In this document: piece by piece, positions 5,761 to 5,971 of the stretch | How positions within the stretch are numbered: the stretch's first letter is position 1 | How the letters are laid out: the number at the start of each line of letters is the position of its first letter | Assembly (NCBI GenBank): GCA_903823545.1 | Contig: CAIJTL010000242.1 | Coordinates: forward strand, 1-5,971 | Reading direction: 5' to 3' | DNA length: 5,971 bases | From: an uncultured Planctomycetaceae bacterium | GTDB lineage: Bacteria > Planctomycetota > Planctomycetia > Planctomycetales > Planctomycetaceae | Program-made: the position numbers and the translations under genes | Notes under the pieces: generated by a model | What the model saw: only the letters and a program-made list of their open reading frames with translations | Databases searched by the model: none | What the model was told of the DNA's origin: nothing

Positions 5761-5971
5761 ATGTCTACGCGAGTTCGACAACCGTCTCGGCAACGATGCA
5801 GCAAGATCGTTCTCCTGAGCTTGATACCGATGTTGTTCACCTTGCTGGGTCGATGTGACGCAGGCGAACTCGTGATGAAATCTTCGTTCCGCATCCCACA
5901 AGGGATCGTCAAAAAATATCCGACGATCACGTTGGACATTCCGCTGCAAGCGGGCAAAGACGAAGACGCGA
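5761..5971 (+). CDS. N-terminal fragment of a probable secreted protein (runs off the window)
   Basis: An open frame starts with ATG at 5761 and continues without a stop to the right edge, giving 70 complete codons. The translation starts with a basic segment containing four Arg residues before residue 13. A hydrophobic core follows (IVLLSLIPMLFTLLG, 16-30), then RCDAGEL, a plausible signal-peptidase I site after CDA. The Cys at residue 32 is preceded by Arg, so a lipobox is unlikely. The visible mature part (residues 35-70, including SSFRIPQGIVKKYPTITLDI) is too short to assign a family. GGGGA at 5749-5753 is seven bases upstream and could act as a ribosome-binding site. The REPIN-like repeat ends 15 bases before the start codon. 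Confidence 0.7.
   Translation, partial: MSTRVRQPSRQRCSKIVLLSLIPMLFTLLGRCDAGELVMKSSFRIPQGIVKKYPTITLDIPLQAGKDEDA

Noticed and set aside
5704..5949. Minus-strand open frames at the right edge
   Set aside because: They oppose a plus-strand frame that has a clear signal peptide and a plausible ribosome-binding site, and they overlap the inverted repeat.

Overview
The window looks like a chromosomal segment from a planctomycete-type bacterium. This is an inference from gene content: a Hanks-type Ser/Thr kinase with one C-terminal membrane anchor, a GH10-like protein without GH10 catalytic residues, a long-form PurC, GTG starts next to ATG starts, and medium-high GC. No rRNA, tRNA, CRISPR array or insertion sequence was seen.

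Layout. Positions 1-300 hold no gene that I can defend. From 301 to 1164 (+) lies an unrecognised multi-pass membrane protein. Its extramembrane stretch is a degenerate eight-residue repeat with Lys at almost every eighth position. It converges on a gene running 2766 to 1273 (-), a GH10-like TIM-barrel protein in which both catalytic glutamates appear to be replaced. The 108-base gap between the two stop codons holds two separate hairpins, one just behind each gene. A 201-base divergent intergenic region (2767-2967) separates the GH10-like gene from purC (2968-3855, +), which encodes SAICAR synthetase of de novo purine synthesis. A hairpin directly follows the purC stop. Next comes a Ser/Thr protein kinase (3911-5473, +; GTG start with a clear Shine-Dalgarno sequence) made of a kinase domain, a GYF_2-like domain, a basic helix and one membrane helix.

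After the kinase is a 287-base intergenic region. Its right half is a 110-base compound inverted repeat (5636-5745): two near-identical small hairpins in opposite orientation, joined by a 15-bp long-range stem. This resembles a REPIN (paired, inverted REP elements). It ends 15 bases before the start of the last gene (5761 to the window edge, +), the N-terminus of a probable secreted protein with a signal peptide.

How the genes fit together. purC and the kinase are on the same strand 55 bases apart and may be co-transcribed, but no functional link can be read from the sequence. The other genes look like neighbours rather than parts of one system. The points most worth a second look are the REPIN-like element, the apparently catalytically dead GH10-like protein and the octapeptide-repeat membrane protein.
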